The translations under genes were made by a program, and so were the position numbers. Shown here one piece after another: positions 1-8,888 of a DNA stretch of 64,000 bases; position 1 is the stretch's first letter; every line of letters starts with the position of its first letter. Under the pieces are notes generated by a model. The model did no database searches. It saw only the letters and a list, made by a program, of their open reading frames with translations, and was not told where the DNA came from. The DNA is from Wujia chipingensis (GTDB lineage Bacteria; Bacillota; Clostridia; Lachnospirales; Lachnospiraceae), in contig NZ_CP060632.1 in assembly GCF_014337155.1 (NCBI RefSeq), positions 248,001 to 312,000 of the forward strand. The letters are read 5' to 3'.

Positions 1-1
1 A

Positions 2-637
2 TGGTTTATCTCTCATACACATAGTGATCACGTTGGTGCATTTAATGTGATTTATGCGGATCCACAGGGAGTGACTATAGATAAGATATATGATAATGGC
101 TACGATTACGAATTTATTAAGGAAGCGGGGGAACCGTATGACAGTATGGGATTGGAACCTCTGGAGACATTTCATAATCTAACAAAGGATGCAGATAATA
201 TTATTCATTTGAGAAGAGATGAGGAGCTTGAAGTGTGCGGTCTGCGGATCCATGTGTATAATGCGTTTGATGATATTGTGAAGCAGAATGTTGGTCCGGA
301 TTTGGATTATCAGAATGATGGTTCTTTGTGCATGAAAATTACGAATCAGGATGAAAGTTTTTTGTATACAGGTGATGTCAAGGCCGACATGAATAAATAT
401 TTGTTTGAGACATATGGAGACGAGCTGACGGGCGATTATGTTCAGTTGAGCCATCATGGAAATTGGGGATTTGGGACGGAAGATTATGACAGAATGAATG
501 CAAAAGCTTACTTCGCAGATATCACTCCGGAATTTTATGAGTCTCACCCGATTGGAGAACTTCACCAGCATTTGGTTGATGAGGGAAAACAATATTATGA
601 TTATGGAACCGCACCGAATTCGGTGGAGTTGAAATAA
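2..637 (+). CDS. Metallo-beta-lactamase-fold hydrolase, 5'-truncated by the window
   Basis: The frame is open from base 2, so the gene begins upstream; the first internal ATG is at 47. The first residues contain HTHSDH, the HxHxDH zinc-binding motif of metallo-beta-lactamase (MBL) fold enzymes, followed by VGAF. Further on, YTGD supplies the expected metal-bridging Asp and LSHHG a later metal-binding His. This order resembles the MBL domain found in ComEC and related secreted or cytosolic MBL hydrolases. The N-terminal part and therefore any signal peptide or transmembrane region is outside the window, so the substrate cannot be named. The protein ends at the TAA at 635-637, and no gene follows for 237 bases. 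Confidence 0.8.
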   Translation, partial: WFISHTHSDHVGAFNVIYADPQGVTIDKIYDNGYDYEFIKEAGEPYDSMGLEPLETFHNLTKDADNIIHLRRDEELEVCGLRIHVYNAFDDIVKQNVGPDLDYQNDGSLCMKITNQDESFLYTGDVKADMNKYLFETYGDELTGDYVQLSHHGNWGFGTEDYDRMNAKAYFADITPEFYESHPIGELHQHLVDEGKQYYDYGTAPNSVELK

Positions 638-660
638 GAAACGAAAAATACTATTGACTC

Positions 661-708
661 TAGTAATCGCCTGCGTTACACTTAAAGTGTATTGCAGTCT
701 AGTTACTA
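661..708. repeat. Imperfect inverted repeat downstream of the MBL gene
   Basis: Two arms (661-683 and 684-708) form an imperfect palindrome with almost no loop. Outer TAGTAA/TTACTA, a middle CTGC/GCAG and inner TACACTT/AAGTGTA are complementary, interrupted by small mismatches. There is no clear T-tract, so it is not a typical terminator. It could be an operator, an RNA hairpin at the 3' end of the MBL transcript, or a relic of a mobile element. Confidence 0.4.
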
Positions 709-750
709 AAATTTGACAGATGTTTGATAGTTTATATATGATATGCTTAT

Positions 751-786
751 AGGTGTCTTCTGTATTTCTTGGAAGACACCTATTTT
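751..786 (+). terminator. Rho-independent terminator
   Basis: AGGTGTCTTC pairs with GGAAGACACCT around a loop of about ten bases, followed by ATTTTTG. It insulates rfbA from the gene upstream. Confidence 0.8.
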
Positions 787-874
787 TGCAGAGGGATTAT
801 ATGAATATTATCCATGAGAGATTAAACAATTTGTTAATGATATAAGTCAAATTAATAAAAAGGAGAATTAATTT

Positions 875-1771
875 ATGAAGGGAATTATTTTAGCCGGAGG
901 TTCCGGTACACGTTTATATCCATTGACCAGAGTAACATCGAAGCAGTTGCTCCCGATTTATGACAAGCCGATGATTTATTATCCGATGTCTGTACTTATG
1001 AATGCAGGCATTCGGGATATTCTGATTATCTCAACACCGGCAGATACACCGCGTTTTGAGGAGCTGCTGGGAGATGGACATCAGTTTGGCGTGAATCTGA
1101 CTTATGCAGTGCAGCCATCACCGGATGGATTGGCACAGGCGTTTATCATTGGTGCGGATTTCATTGGTGACGATTCTGTGGCAATGGTATTGGGTGATAA
1201 TATTTTCGCTGGACATGGCTTGAAGAAGCGCTTGAAGGCGGCTGTGAAGAATGCAGAGAGTGGAAAGGGTGCTACCGTATTTGGCTATTATGTAGATGAT
1301 CCGGAGCGCTTTGGAATTGTAGAGTTTGATCAGGATGGAAAAGCAATTTCAATCGAAGAAAAGCCTGCACAGCCGAAGAGCAATTACTGTGTAACTGGTC
1401 TTTATTTCTATGATAATCATGTTGTAGAGTATGCGAAGAATCTGAAACCGTCTGCACGTGGAGAGCTGGAGATTACCGATTTGAACCGGATCTATCTGGA
1501 GAAGGGAAATCTGAATGTAGAATTGCTTGGACAGGGCTTCACATGGCTGGATACAGGTACACATGAGAGCCTGGTTGATGCAACGAACTTCGTAAAGACG
1601 ATGGAGACGCATCAGCATCGTAAGATTGCGTGTCTGGAAGAGATCGCATATCTGAATGGTTGGATCAGCAAGGAAGAGGTACTGGAAGTGTACGAGCTTT
1701 TGAAGAAGAATCAGTATGGACAGTACTTGAAGGATGTTTTGGATGGAAAATATCTGGATGCGTTGAGATAA
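875..1771 (+). CDS. rfbA: Glucose-1-phosphate thymidylyltransferase
   Basis: Cytosolic nucleotidyltransferase that makes dTDP-glucose from glucose 1-phosphate and dTTP, the first step to dTDP-L-rhamnose for surface polysaccharide. The 298 residues match the usual family length. The N-terminal [11 protein letters not shown] signature near residue 8 is the nucleotide-binding loop, and the [17 protein letters not shown] segment is typical of RmlA. AGGAG lies 7-12 bases upstream of the ATG. The other rml genes (rfbB, rfbC, rfbD) are not adjacent, so this copy is a singleton; the gene before it ends at a terminator and the next gene encodes a secreted protein with its own ribosome site. Identity is very secure; which polysaccharide it serves is not visible here. 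Confidence 0.96.
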   Translation: MKGIILAGGSGTRLYPLTRVTSKQLLPIYDKPMIYYPMSVLMNAGIRDILIISTPADTPRFEELLGDGHQFGVNLTYAVQPSPDGLAQAFIIGADFIGDDSVAMVLGDNIFAGHGLKKRLKAAVKNAESGKGATVFGYYVDDPERFGIVEFDQDGKAISIEEKPAQPKSNYCVTGLYFYDNHVVEYAKNLKPSARGELEITDLNRIYLEKGNLNVELLGQGFTWLDTGTHESLVDATNFVKTMETHQHRKIACLEEIAYLNGWISKEEVLEVYELLKKNQYGQYLKDVLDGKYLDALR

Positions 1772-1821
1772 ATATGAGTATTGAAAACGGGGTGTAGCGC
1801 ATAAGTAAAGGAGAGGGTTAC

Positions 1822-4785
1822 ATGAAAAGAGGAAAGAAACTATTTATGTATTTGCTTGTGCTCGTGATGCTGCTGGCAAATACTGTAACAGGAGTTGCCG
1901 CGGAGCTGGACGAGCCGTTGCAGGAGGCGACACAAGTTGTTCATGAGGACGGAAGCGGACTGCTGTCGGAGGGTGGTTTGCTGGAAGCAGGCGATGCGGT
2001 TGCGGACAGCAGTTATGACCATTCGCATGACGCAGCGATTGTGGCTGCAATGGAGAACATGCAGGATACCATAGATGTGACAGGCTATGGATTGACAACA
2101 ACCAATGTGGGAGATGTTATACACGGTATTTTGAACATGAATCCACAGTTGTTTTATGTATCGGGTGGATTTCGTTATTATCTGGATAACCAAAGTAATG
2201 TTACAAAATTGATCATTACATATAATTATACGAAGGCACAGATTACTTCTATGAAAGCGGAGATTGATGCAGAAGTTGCGAAGATGGAAGCTGCGATTGA
2301 TACAACCGGGTTGAATGATGTGGAGATTGCGCTTGCATATCATGATTACCTTGTGACAGATGTAACGTATGATTATGAGAATTATTTATCAAATTCTTTG
2401 TCGAGCGATGATTATAATATCTATGGCACACTTGTTAAGAAGAAGGCGGTTTGTCAGGGATATGCACTGACGTTCATGTATCTGATGAAACGCCAGAATA
2501 TTGTCTGCGGTTATGTTTCAAGTGAGGCTGCAAATCATGCGTGGAATGCCGTATATCTGAACAATCAGTGGTATCACATGGATGCCACATGGGATGATCC
2601 GACATGGGACAATCTCGGAAGGGTGAAGCATACGTATTTTATGATTTCGGATGCAACCTTGTTGTCTTTGGATAGCGATCGGACGGATTATGTAACGAGT
2701 GTTCCGTATGGCTATACCTATACCAAAGCAACTGACAGCCGCTATGAGAGTGGATTCTGGAGTGGTGTGCAGACATATATGTATCCATACAATGGAAACT
2801 GGTATTATCTGGATGGCGCATATGTGGCAGCTGATCGTAGCGCGAAATATCAGATTTCCAAGTATAATTATGCAAGCCAGACAACTACCTGTTTATATGG
2901 ACCGGCATACGCGAAATGGACAACTGCAGACAATGGCGTGTGGACGGCTTATTTCGGACGTATGGCGGCACGAAATGGTGTGATTTATTTCTCAACACCG
3001 ACAACGATTGAACAGTATAGCATCTCAACTGGAACGACGAAAACGATATTCACATTGCCATCAGACACTGCAAAGGGAACCTATATATATGGACTTGGAT
3101 TTATAGATGGTGATCTATGTTATGTTACTTCGGATACTGCGAATTATAAGGGGCAGGAAACTTACAATAAGATAAACCTTTGCACTTCTCATGTATATGG
3201 AGCGGTGCAGACAATCAATCCAACGTATGAGCAGGCGGGAAAGAAATATCATGTTTGTAAAACATGTGGATATAGTGAAGACATAGAAAATCTCCCGAAA
3301 CTGGTTAAGGTGTCGACAATTACGATTGTAGGTGGCAAGAAAACCATGACGGTGGGAGAGTCATATACGGTTGAGGATTTGCGAGTGGTACCGGATAACG
3401 CTGCCAACAAGGCGGTAGCCTGGACTTCATCCAATCCAAGTGTTGCATCCGTAGATGAGAACGGAACCGTGACAGCAAAGGCGGCAGGTACAGCGACGAT
3501 CACAGTAACAGCAAAGGATGGGCAGGGGGCCAAGGATTCTTTTGCCGTGACAGTGAAGAAGGCCGATTCTTCAGAAACACCGGATCCGGATCCAAATCCG
3601 AATCCAGATCCGAATCCAGATCCGACACCAAACCCGGATCCAACGCCAACGCCGAACCCAACACCAACACCAGATCCAACACCAACACCAGATCCAACAC
3701 CAAGTCAGCCGGTTACACCAGCTGTAACCGTGCGGTATACAACCCATGTGCAGACGTTTGGCTGGCAGGGAAATGAGAATGATGCAAAGACATGGTTTAC
3801 AAATGGTGCGATGGCAGGAACGAGCGGAAAAGCGAAGCGCCTGGAAGGTATCAAGATTCGTGTGACGGGCAATGATAATCTGGGAATCCAGTATACAACA
3901 CATTGTCAGAGCTATGGCTGGCTGCCGTGGTCTGCCAATGGCGAGATGAACGGAACAGAGGGCGAGGCAAAACGTCTCGAAGCAATCAAGATTCAGCTGA
4001 CAGGTTCGGATGCAGGCAAATACGATGTATATTATCGCGTGCATGCGCAAAGCTACGGTTGGCTCGGCTGGGTGAAGAATGGCGCACCATCAGGAACAGC
4101 CGGTTATGCAAAACGTCTGGAGGGAATCCAGATTGTGGTTGTAAAGAAAGGTGCTTCCTTCAATACGAGAATGGGAAATATCAATTCCGCATATGCGCTT
4201 GGCTATTATGCGAAGGCGGGTACGTCTCCGGTTGTAAATGCAAAGAATACATCCAATGCTGATCCGCAGATTGCAGGTGGAGTACAGACAAACGTGACCT
4301 ACCGTACCCATGTGCAGAGCTACGGCTGGCAGGCATGGAAGTACAATGGTCAGATGAGTGGTACAAGTGGTCAGGCAAAGCGGCTGGAGGGTATCAATAT
4401 CCGTCTTTCTAACCAGCAGTACAGCGGAGACATCGTGTATACAACACATGTACAGAGCTATGGCTGGCAGGGAAATGAGAACAACCAGTCGACATGGCGG
4501 AAGAATGGCGTGATGAGTGGTACGAGTGGCGAGGCAAAACGTCTCGAAGCAATCCGAATCAATTTGACCGGTGAAATGGCAAAGCATTATGACATTTACT
4601 ATCGTGTGCATGCACAGTCATTTGGCTGGCTTGATTGGGCGAAGAATGGTGCACCATCCGGTACAGCCGGTTATGCAAAGCGTCTGGAAGGCATTCAGAT
4701 CATTTTAGTTCCAAAGGGACAGGCGGCACCAGCGAAAAATTACGGCGGTATTACTTCGGTTCGCGCGTCCTATATTGCAAAATAA
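1822..4785 (+). CDS. Secreted transglutaminase-like protein with Big_2 domain and six ChW repeats
   Basis: A 987-residue exported protein. Residues 1-27 are a signal peptide (KRGKK, hydrophobic core, then an Ala-rich cleavage region). A transglutaminase-like cysteine protease-fold domain carries the catalytic set Cys211 (AVCQGYA), His239 (NHAWN) and Asp254 (MDATWDDP). A bacterial Ig-like Big_2 domain spans about 495-577 (AWTSSNPSVASVDENGTVTA). A Pro/Asp/Asn-rich linker (about 580-635) precedes six clostridial ChW repeats (about 637-977) built on GW..W...G.M.GT.G.AKRLE.I.I. ChW repeats are thought to mediate surface or substrate binding in clostridia. The repeats come in two sets of three, as in the GH5 enzyme at 29710-31695. 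Substrate unknown; cell-wall or protein processing is inferred. A strong terminator follows. Confidence 0.88.
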   Translation: MKRGKKLFMYLLVLVMLLANTVTGVAAELDEPLQEATQVVHEDGSGLLSEGGLLEAGDAVADSSYDHSHDAAIVAAMENMQDTIDVTGYGLTTTNVGDVIHGILNMNPQLFYVSGGFRYYLDNQSNVTKLIITYNYTKAQITSMKAEIDAEVAKMEAAIDTTGLNDVEIALAYHDYLVTDVTYDYENYLSNSLSSDDYNIYGTLVKKKAVCQGYALTFMYLMKRQNIVCGYVSSEAANHAWNAVYLNNQWYHMDATWDDPTWDNLGRVKHTYFMISDATLLSLDSDRTDYVTSVPYGYTYTKATDSRYESGFWSGVQTYMYPYNGNWYYLDGAYVAADRSAKYQISKYNYASQTTTCLYGPAYAKWTTADNGVWTAYFGRMAARNGVIYFSTPTTIEQYSISTGTTKTIFTLPSDTAKGTYIYGLGFIDGDLCYVTSDTANYKGQETYNKINLCTSHVYGAVQTINPTYEQAGKKYHVCKTCGYSEDIENLPKLVKVSTITIVGGKKTMTVGESYTVEDLRVVPDNAANKAVAWTSSNPSVASVDENGTVTAKAAGTATITVTAKDGQGAKDSFAVTVKKADSSETPDPDPNPNPDPNPDPTPNPDPTPTPNPTPTPDPTPTPDPTPSQPVTPAVTVRYTTHVQTFGWQGNENDAKTWFTNGAMAGTSGKAKRLEGIKIRVTGNDNLGIQYTTHCQSYGWLPWSANGEMNGTEGEAKRLEAIKIQLTGSDAGKYDVYYRVHAQSYGWLGWVKNGAPSGTAGYAKRLEGIQIVVVKKGASFNTRMGNINSAYALGYYAKAGTSPVVNAKNTSNADPQIAGGVQTNVTYRTHVQSYGWQAWKYNGQMSGTSGQAKRLEGINIRLSNQQYSGDIVYTTHVQSYGWQGNENNQSTWRKNGVMSGTSGEAKRLEAIRINLTGEMAKHYDIYYRVHAQSFGWLDWAKNGAPSGTAGYAKRLEGIQIILVPKGQAAPAKNYGGITSVRASYIAK

Positions 4786-4798
4786 ACATACAGAAAGG

Positions 4799-4831
4799 CC
4801 CCTCAGCATATATTTTGCTGAGGGGATTTTT
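4799..4831 (+). terminator. Rho-independent terminator
   Basis: Perfect 10-bp stem (CCCCTCAGCA / TGCTGAGGGG) followed by ATTTTTG. Only 14 bases separate it from the next start codon. Confidence 0.9.
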
Positions 4832-4845
4832 GCGTTGGGGGAGCG

Positions 4846-6675
4846 ATGGATAGTCTGTATGATTCGGCGTGTGGCGCCTACATATATGATGAGGATGTGC
4901 TTGATTTCCTTGTAAAATATGATAACAATCTGGCGGGGGAGATGCAGATCTTACAGCCAGACTGCAGAACGATTATTAACAGTCAGTTTCTTGTAGCGTA
5001 TCGCAGTGCCTTGGACACATCTGGGGCTCCGCTTTCGACAGATATATTATTTGGGTTGGGGTATGATCGGATACCGAAATGCTTTGGTTTGATGGATACA
5101 TCTGCGTTGCACGGGATTGGAATTGGGGCAGTCCAGACGGTGCCGGGGTTGTCGCTTTCGGGAAAAGATGTGCTGGTCGGGTTTATTGATACAGGTATCG
5201 ACTTTGCGAATCCGTTGTTCCGCAGAGCAGATGGTACATGCAGGGTAACGGCGATCTGGGATCAGACACAGGCGGCATATGAAGCGGGTGGACAAAATAT
5301 GTCTATGCAGAGCGAGGAAATTGATACGCGCCCAATCTTTGGATATGGCAGGGAGTATCCGCAGGAGTTGTTGAATCTGGCGATACAGACGGAACAGCCG
5401 TATCAGATTGTACCAAGCCGGGATACGGACGGGCACGGTACGTTTCTGGCATCGGTGGCTGCCGGGAACACCTATCTGGATGGGGATGATATATTTTCCG
5501 GTGTGGCACCGGAGTCGGATATTATCATGGTGAAATTAAAGCAGGCAAAGCAGCGTCTGCGAGATTTCTTCCTGATTCCCGATGGCGTTCCATGTTATTC
5601 GGAGGCAGACATCATACTTGGCGTGAAATACCTGATTAACAAGGCGATGGAGCTGGGAAGACCGCTTGTGATCTGTCTGGGACTGGGGACGAGTCAGGGG
5701 GATCACAATGGGAACCTGAATCTGGAGCTTTATCTGGATACGGTTGTGACACTGCCGGGAATCTGCGTGGTCGGAAGTGCTGGAAATGAGCTTGGTACAG
5801 GCGGGCATTTTGCAAGCCTGTCTACGATCAATCTGGGCAATCAGAACGGGATCTCACAGCCGCGGACACGGACGGTAAGAAATGAGATGGAGATCTATGT
5901 GGAAGATGAGAATCCGGGTTTTTGCACGGAGATCTGGGGGCGTGCGCCAAGTCTGTACCAGATAGCGGTATATTCCCCGACCGGGCAGCGGTTTGATCAG
6001 CTTTTTCCGAACCGTGACAGTTCTGGAATGATTACATATTTGTATGAGGGAACGACGTTGTATGCGGAAAGTGTAGTGGTCGAGAACAATTCGGGTGATC
6101 CGTTTATCCTGCTGCGGTTTGAGAAGCCTGCGACCGGTATCTGGCGAATTGAAGTGACAGAAAATTACAGCAGCTTTCCAGTAGGGTACGATGCATGGCT
6201 GCCGATCCGACAATTTTTGGGCGGCAATACGCGGTTTTCGCGACCAGATCCAGAGGTGATCCTGTGTGCGCCTGCGAATGCGCGTGGGACGATAACTGTA
6301 GCCGGGTACAATCATCTGGATAATTCGTTGTATGTGGAATCCAGCCGTGGCTATACCAGAAAAGGACGGATTCAGCCGGATTTTGCGGCGCCAGCCGTGC
6401 GTGTGGCGGGGCTGCTTGCGGGAGGCAGCGGGACGCGACCGTTGTTCGTGCGCCGGAGCGGTACGAGTGTCGGGGCTGCATTGACCGCCGGGGCGGCGGC
6501 ACTTTTCTTCGAATGGGGCATCGTGCGTGGCAATTATTATGGGATGAATACCGAAGTGATCCGGCAGATTCTGATTCGCGGTGCGCGGACAGTTGTCGAT
6601 ATTGCATATCCAAACCCTGCGTGGGGATGGGGTGTGCTGGATATATCACGTGCTTTCGAGGTCCTGCGCGGTTAA
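4846..6675 (+). CDS. S8 (subtilisin-like) serine protease, Csp-like
   Basis: 609-residue subtilase with a complete catalytic triad: Asp115 in FIDTGID, His197 in DGHGTFLAS and Ser541 in GTSVGAAL, with the oxyanion-hole Asn in GSAGNELG. The roughly 200-residue region between the Asn and Ser motifs holds the beta-rich insertion typical of clostridial CspA/B/C-like S8 proteases. There is no signal peptide, so it is either cytosolic or leaves by another route; in sporulating clostridia Csp proteases act in germination, but no germination gene is nearby. SD GGGGGAG lies just before the ATG. The gene starts 14 bases after a strong terminator, which leaves no room for its own promoter between them. 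Confidence 0.9.
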   Translation: MDSLYDSACGAYIYDEDVLDFLVKYDNNLAGEMQILQPDCRTIINSQFLVAYRSALDTSGAPLSTDILFGLGYDRIPKCFGLMDTSALHGIGIGAVQTVPGLSLSGKDVLVGFIDTGIDFANPLFRRADGTCRVTAIWDQTQAAYEAGGQNMSMQSEEIDTRPIFGYGREYPQELLNLAIQTEQPYQIVPSRDTDGHGTFLASVAAGNTYLDGDDIFSGVAPESDIIMVKLKQAKQRLRDFFLIPDGVPCYSEADIILGVKYLINKAMELGRPLVICLGLGTSQGDHNGNLNLELYLDTVVTLPGICVVGSAGNELGTGGHFASLSTINLGNQNGISQPRTRTVRNEMEIYVEDENPGFCTEIWGRAPSLYQIAVYSPTGQRFDQLFPNRDSSGMITYLYEGTTLYAESVVVENNSGDPFILLRFEKPATGIWRIEVTENYSSFPVGYDAWLPIRQFLGGNTRFSRPDPEVILCAPANARGTITVAGYNHLDNSLYVESSRGYTRKGRIQPDFAAPAVRVAGLLAGGSGTRPLFVRRSGTSVGAALTAGAAALFFEWGIVRGNYYGMNTEVIRQILIRGARTVVDIAYPNPAWGWGVLDISRAFEVLRG

Positions 6676-6719
6676 GCAGACCGGATAACAGGATAGTTGG
6701 ATGGATATCATGCTGATAC

Positions 6720-6748
6720 TGGACAAATAGAGAAAAAAAGGGTATCAT
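6720..6748 (+). promoter_or_regulatory. Predicted sigma-A promoter for the zinc-ribbon protein
   Basis: TGGACA, a 17-base spacer and TATCAT, one mismatch from consensus in each box, 52 bases before the next start codon. Confidence 0.55.
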
Positions 6749-6799
6749 AAGGGAAATATGTCGTACGATTCAAATTTGAAAACAGGAGTTGTATAGATT

Positions 6800-7567
6800 A
6801 TGATATGTAAACATTGTAAAGCGGAAAATGAAGATGGTGCATTGTTTTGCAGCAACTGTGGAAAACCGTTAGAAGATGAAGAATATGACCGCGAGAAAAT
6901 GCGGGGGAATACGAAGCTGTATATCGGAATATCTATCGCGCTTATGATATTTCTGGCAAGTGGTCTGGTGTTTGGATTCTTCTATTTCAGTAACAAAGTA
7001 CAGAAAGCCAACGATGAGCGAAATACAATTGCCTCAGAAAGCGATGTGGCAGCCAATTATTTCCGGTCACAGATCCGGGAGCAGGAGGATGCAATCACAG
7101 AGCTGCAGTCCCAGATTGATCTTCTGAAAGCATCAATCACAGATTATCAGAATAAGGAAGAAGACTATAAGAAGCAGATTACCGCGCTTGAGGATAAGGA
7201 AGAGGCGATGGATGGTCTGGCAAGCTTCACGGATGCGGTGCCATCCCAAGGCTATGAGGATATGTTTGTCAGTGATACATTCCTGAAGTTCATGACAAAT
7301 GAGGCTGATACATCAGAGGAAGGCGCAGAGACAACTGAGGCACAGACGACGCAGGAAGCTGTGTTACGTGTATGTATCTCCGGTGATATTGAGGTAAGCG
7401 TAGAGTCCTCGGATGAGGATGTTGCGAGCTTCACATGGGATACTTCCCCAGTCGGACCTTCGGTAGCGAGATTACGTGTGATCCCGGGCAAGAAGGGAAC
7501 GGCAATCTTGACATTCACAAACAACTTAAATGACGAGCAGATTAAGGTTTACGTCTACGTACAGTAA
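6800..7567 (+). CDS. Zinc-ribbon, single-pass membrane protein with coiled coil
   Basis: 255 residues. The N terminus is a zinc ribbon (CKHC near residue 3, then CSNCGKPL). A transmembrane helix follows at about 40-64 (IGISIALMIFLASG). The outside part begins with a coiled coil at about 70-140 rich in Gln/Glu/Lys/Asp, then an acidic Thr/Glu linker, then a compact beta-rich C-terminal domain (about 185-255). This topology, with a cytosolic zinc ribbon, one helix and an extracytoplasmic domain, is common among uncharacterised Firmicute membrane proteins and recurs at 12935-13840. I do not recognise a named family for the C-terminal domain and assign no function. It is monocistronic: promoter just upstream, bidirectional terminator just downstream. 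Confidence 0.75.
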   Translation: MICKHCKAENEDGALFCSNCGKPLEDEEYDREKMRGNTKLYIGISIALMIFLASGLVFGFFYFSNKVQKANDERNTIASESDVAANYFRSQIREQEDAITELQSQIDLLKASITDYQNKEEDYKKQITALEDKEEAMDGLASFTDAVPSQGYEDMFVSDTFLKFMTNEADTSEEGAETTEAQTTQEAVLRVCISGDIEVSVESSDEDVASFTWDTSPVGPSVARLRVIPGKKGTAILTFTNNLNDEQIKVYVYVQ

Positions 7568-7599
7568 CAAACATCCATATAGGAATTATAGAATAAATA

Positions 7600-7637
7600 A
7601 GAAAAGCACAGTTCAACTTTGAACTGTGCTTTTCTTA
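7600..7637. terminator. Bidirectional terminator between convergent genes
   Basis: Perfect 16-bp stem (arm GAAAAGCACAGTTC and its complement) with A-run and T-run flanks, serving the rightward zinc-ribbon gene and the leftward prs operon. Confidence 0.9.
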
Positions 7638-7660
7638 TTTGTTCGATTCTTGCTTGCCAA

Positions 7661-8866
7661 TTATACTGTTGGAGCCTTGTAGTTGTCGGAGATTGTTCCG
7701 AACTCTTTGTACTCCTGAATTCTTGACTGAATACGCTCAGACTGATCCAACAGGCTGCTGATAGAAGCGTTGTGGTTCAGGTGATCAATCAGAGTTGCGA
7801 TATACTTGCTCAAGTCAGCAGACTCATACCAGTCATGGTTGAAGAGCTCTGGATCCTGATAAGTCAGGTTTGTTGTGATAACTTTCTCGATGGTACCCTC
7901 TGCCTTTGCCTGGTCGAAGATATCCAGACCAGCAGTAAACAGACCGAACGTTGCAAGACAGTACACACGTCTTGCCTTACGAGCCTTTAACTGACGGGCA
8001 ACATCCAACATACTCTCACCGGAAGCAATCATATCGTCGATGATGATAACATCCTTGCCCTCGACACTGTCACCAAGGAACTCATGTGCAACGATTGGGT
8101 TCTTGCCATTTACGATCGTTGTGTAATCACGTCTCTTATAGAACATACCAACATCAACACCCAAGTGGTTTGCGAAGTAGATCGCACGGTTCATGGCACC
8201 TTCATCCGGGCTGATTACCATCATGTGATCGCTGTCCAAAGTCAGATCCGGTGTTGTGCGGAGCAGTGTCTTGATGAACTGATAGGTTGGCATGATATTT
8301 TCAAAACCGCTGTAAGGAATCGCGTTCTGGACACGAGGATCGTGAGCATCAAATGTAATGATATTGTCAACGCCAAGTCCGACTAACTCCTGCAATGCGA
8401 TTGCACAGTCCAGAGACTCACGGCTGCTGCGCTTATGCTGACGGCTCTCGTACATGAAAGGCATGATAACGGTGATACGGTTTGCCTTGCCTGCCATGGC
8501 AGCGATAACACGCTTCATATCGGAATAGTGATCGTCTGGGGACATCATATTTGTCTTACCACAGATCTTGTACTCGATGCTATGGTTTACAACATCAACC
8601 ATGATGTAAACATCAGTACCACGTACGGAATCCTGTAATGTACCCTTTGCTTCACCGGAACCAAAACGTGGACAAGAGGATTTCAGGATATAGGAATCTC
8701 TCTCATAGCCTGCAAATGTGATGTTGTCCTTGTGCTCGTTGTGACGTTCTGCTCTCCAGCGTGCAAGGTAGCTATCCACTTTTTCACCGAGGGCTTTGCA
8801 GCTCTCCAAAGGGATGATTCCGAGCTTTCCAACTGGAACTGTAATAAGATGACTTGAATCTGGCAT
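7661..8866 (-). CDS. prs: Ribose-phosphate pyrophosphokinase (PRPP synthetase)
   Basis: Makes PRPP from ribose 5-phosphate and ATP for nucleotide, His and Trp synthesis; cytosolic. The PRPP-binding loop VIIIDDMIASGESM is clear, as are FDAHD and the MPFMYESRQHKR catalytic segment. At about 401 residues it is some 80 longer than the classic 315-residue enzyme, with an extended N terminus and a longer C-terminal tail, a form I associate with Clostridia. I chose the ATG at 8866 because a GGAGG sits eight bases before it; an in-frame ATG at 8881 overlaps that SD and adds MEEKI. The gene is the last of the leftward dnaD-dnaC-prs operon, seven bases after the helicase loader if the longer start is counted. 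Confidence 0.93.
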   Translation of the reverse strand: MPDSSHLITVPVGKLGIIPLESCKALGEKVDSYLARWRAERHNEHKDNITFAGYERDSYILKSSCPRFGSGEAKGTLQDSVRGTDVYIMVDVVNHSIEYKICGKTNMMSPDDHYSDMKRVIAAMAGKANRITVIMPFMYESRQHKRSSRESLDCAIALQELVGLGVDNIITFDAHDPRVQNAIPYSGFENIMPTYQFIKTLLRTTPDLTLDSDHMMVISPDEGAMNRAIYFANHLGVDVGMFYKRRDYTTIVNGKNPIVAHEFLGDSVEGKDVIIIDDMIASGESMLDVARQLKARKARRVYCLATFGLFTAGLDIFDQAKAEGTIEKVITTNLTYQDPELFNHDWYESADLSKYIATLIDHLNHNASISSLLDQSERIQSRIQEYKEFGTISDNYKAPTV

Positions 8867-8888
8867 GATTTTTTCCTCCATTGTGTGA

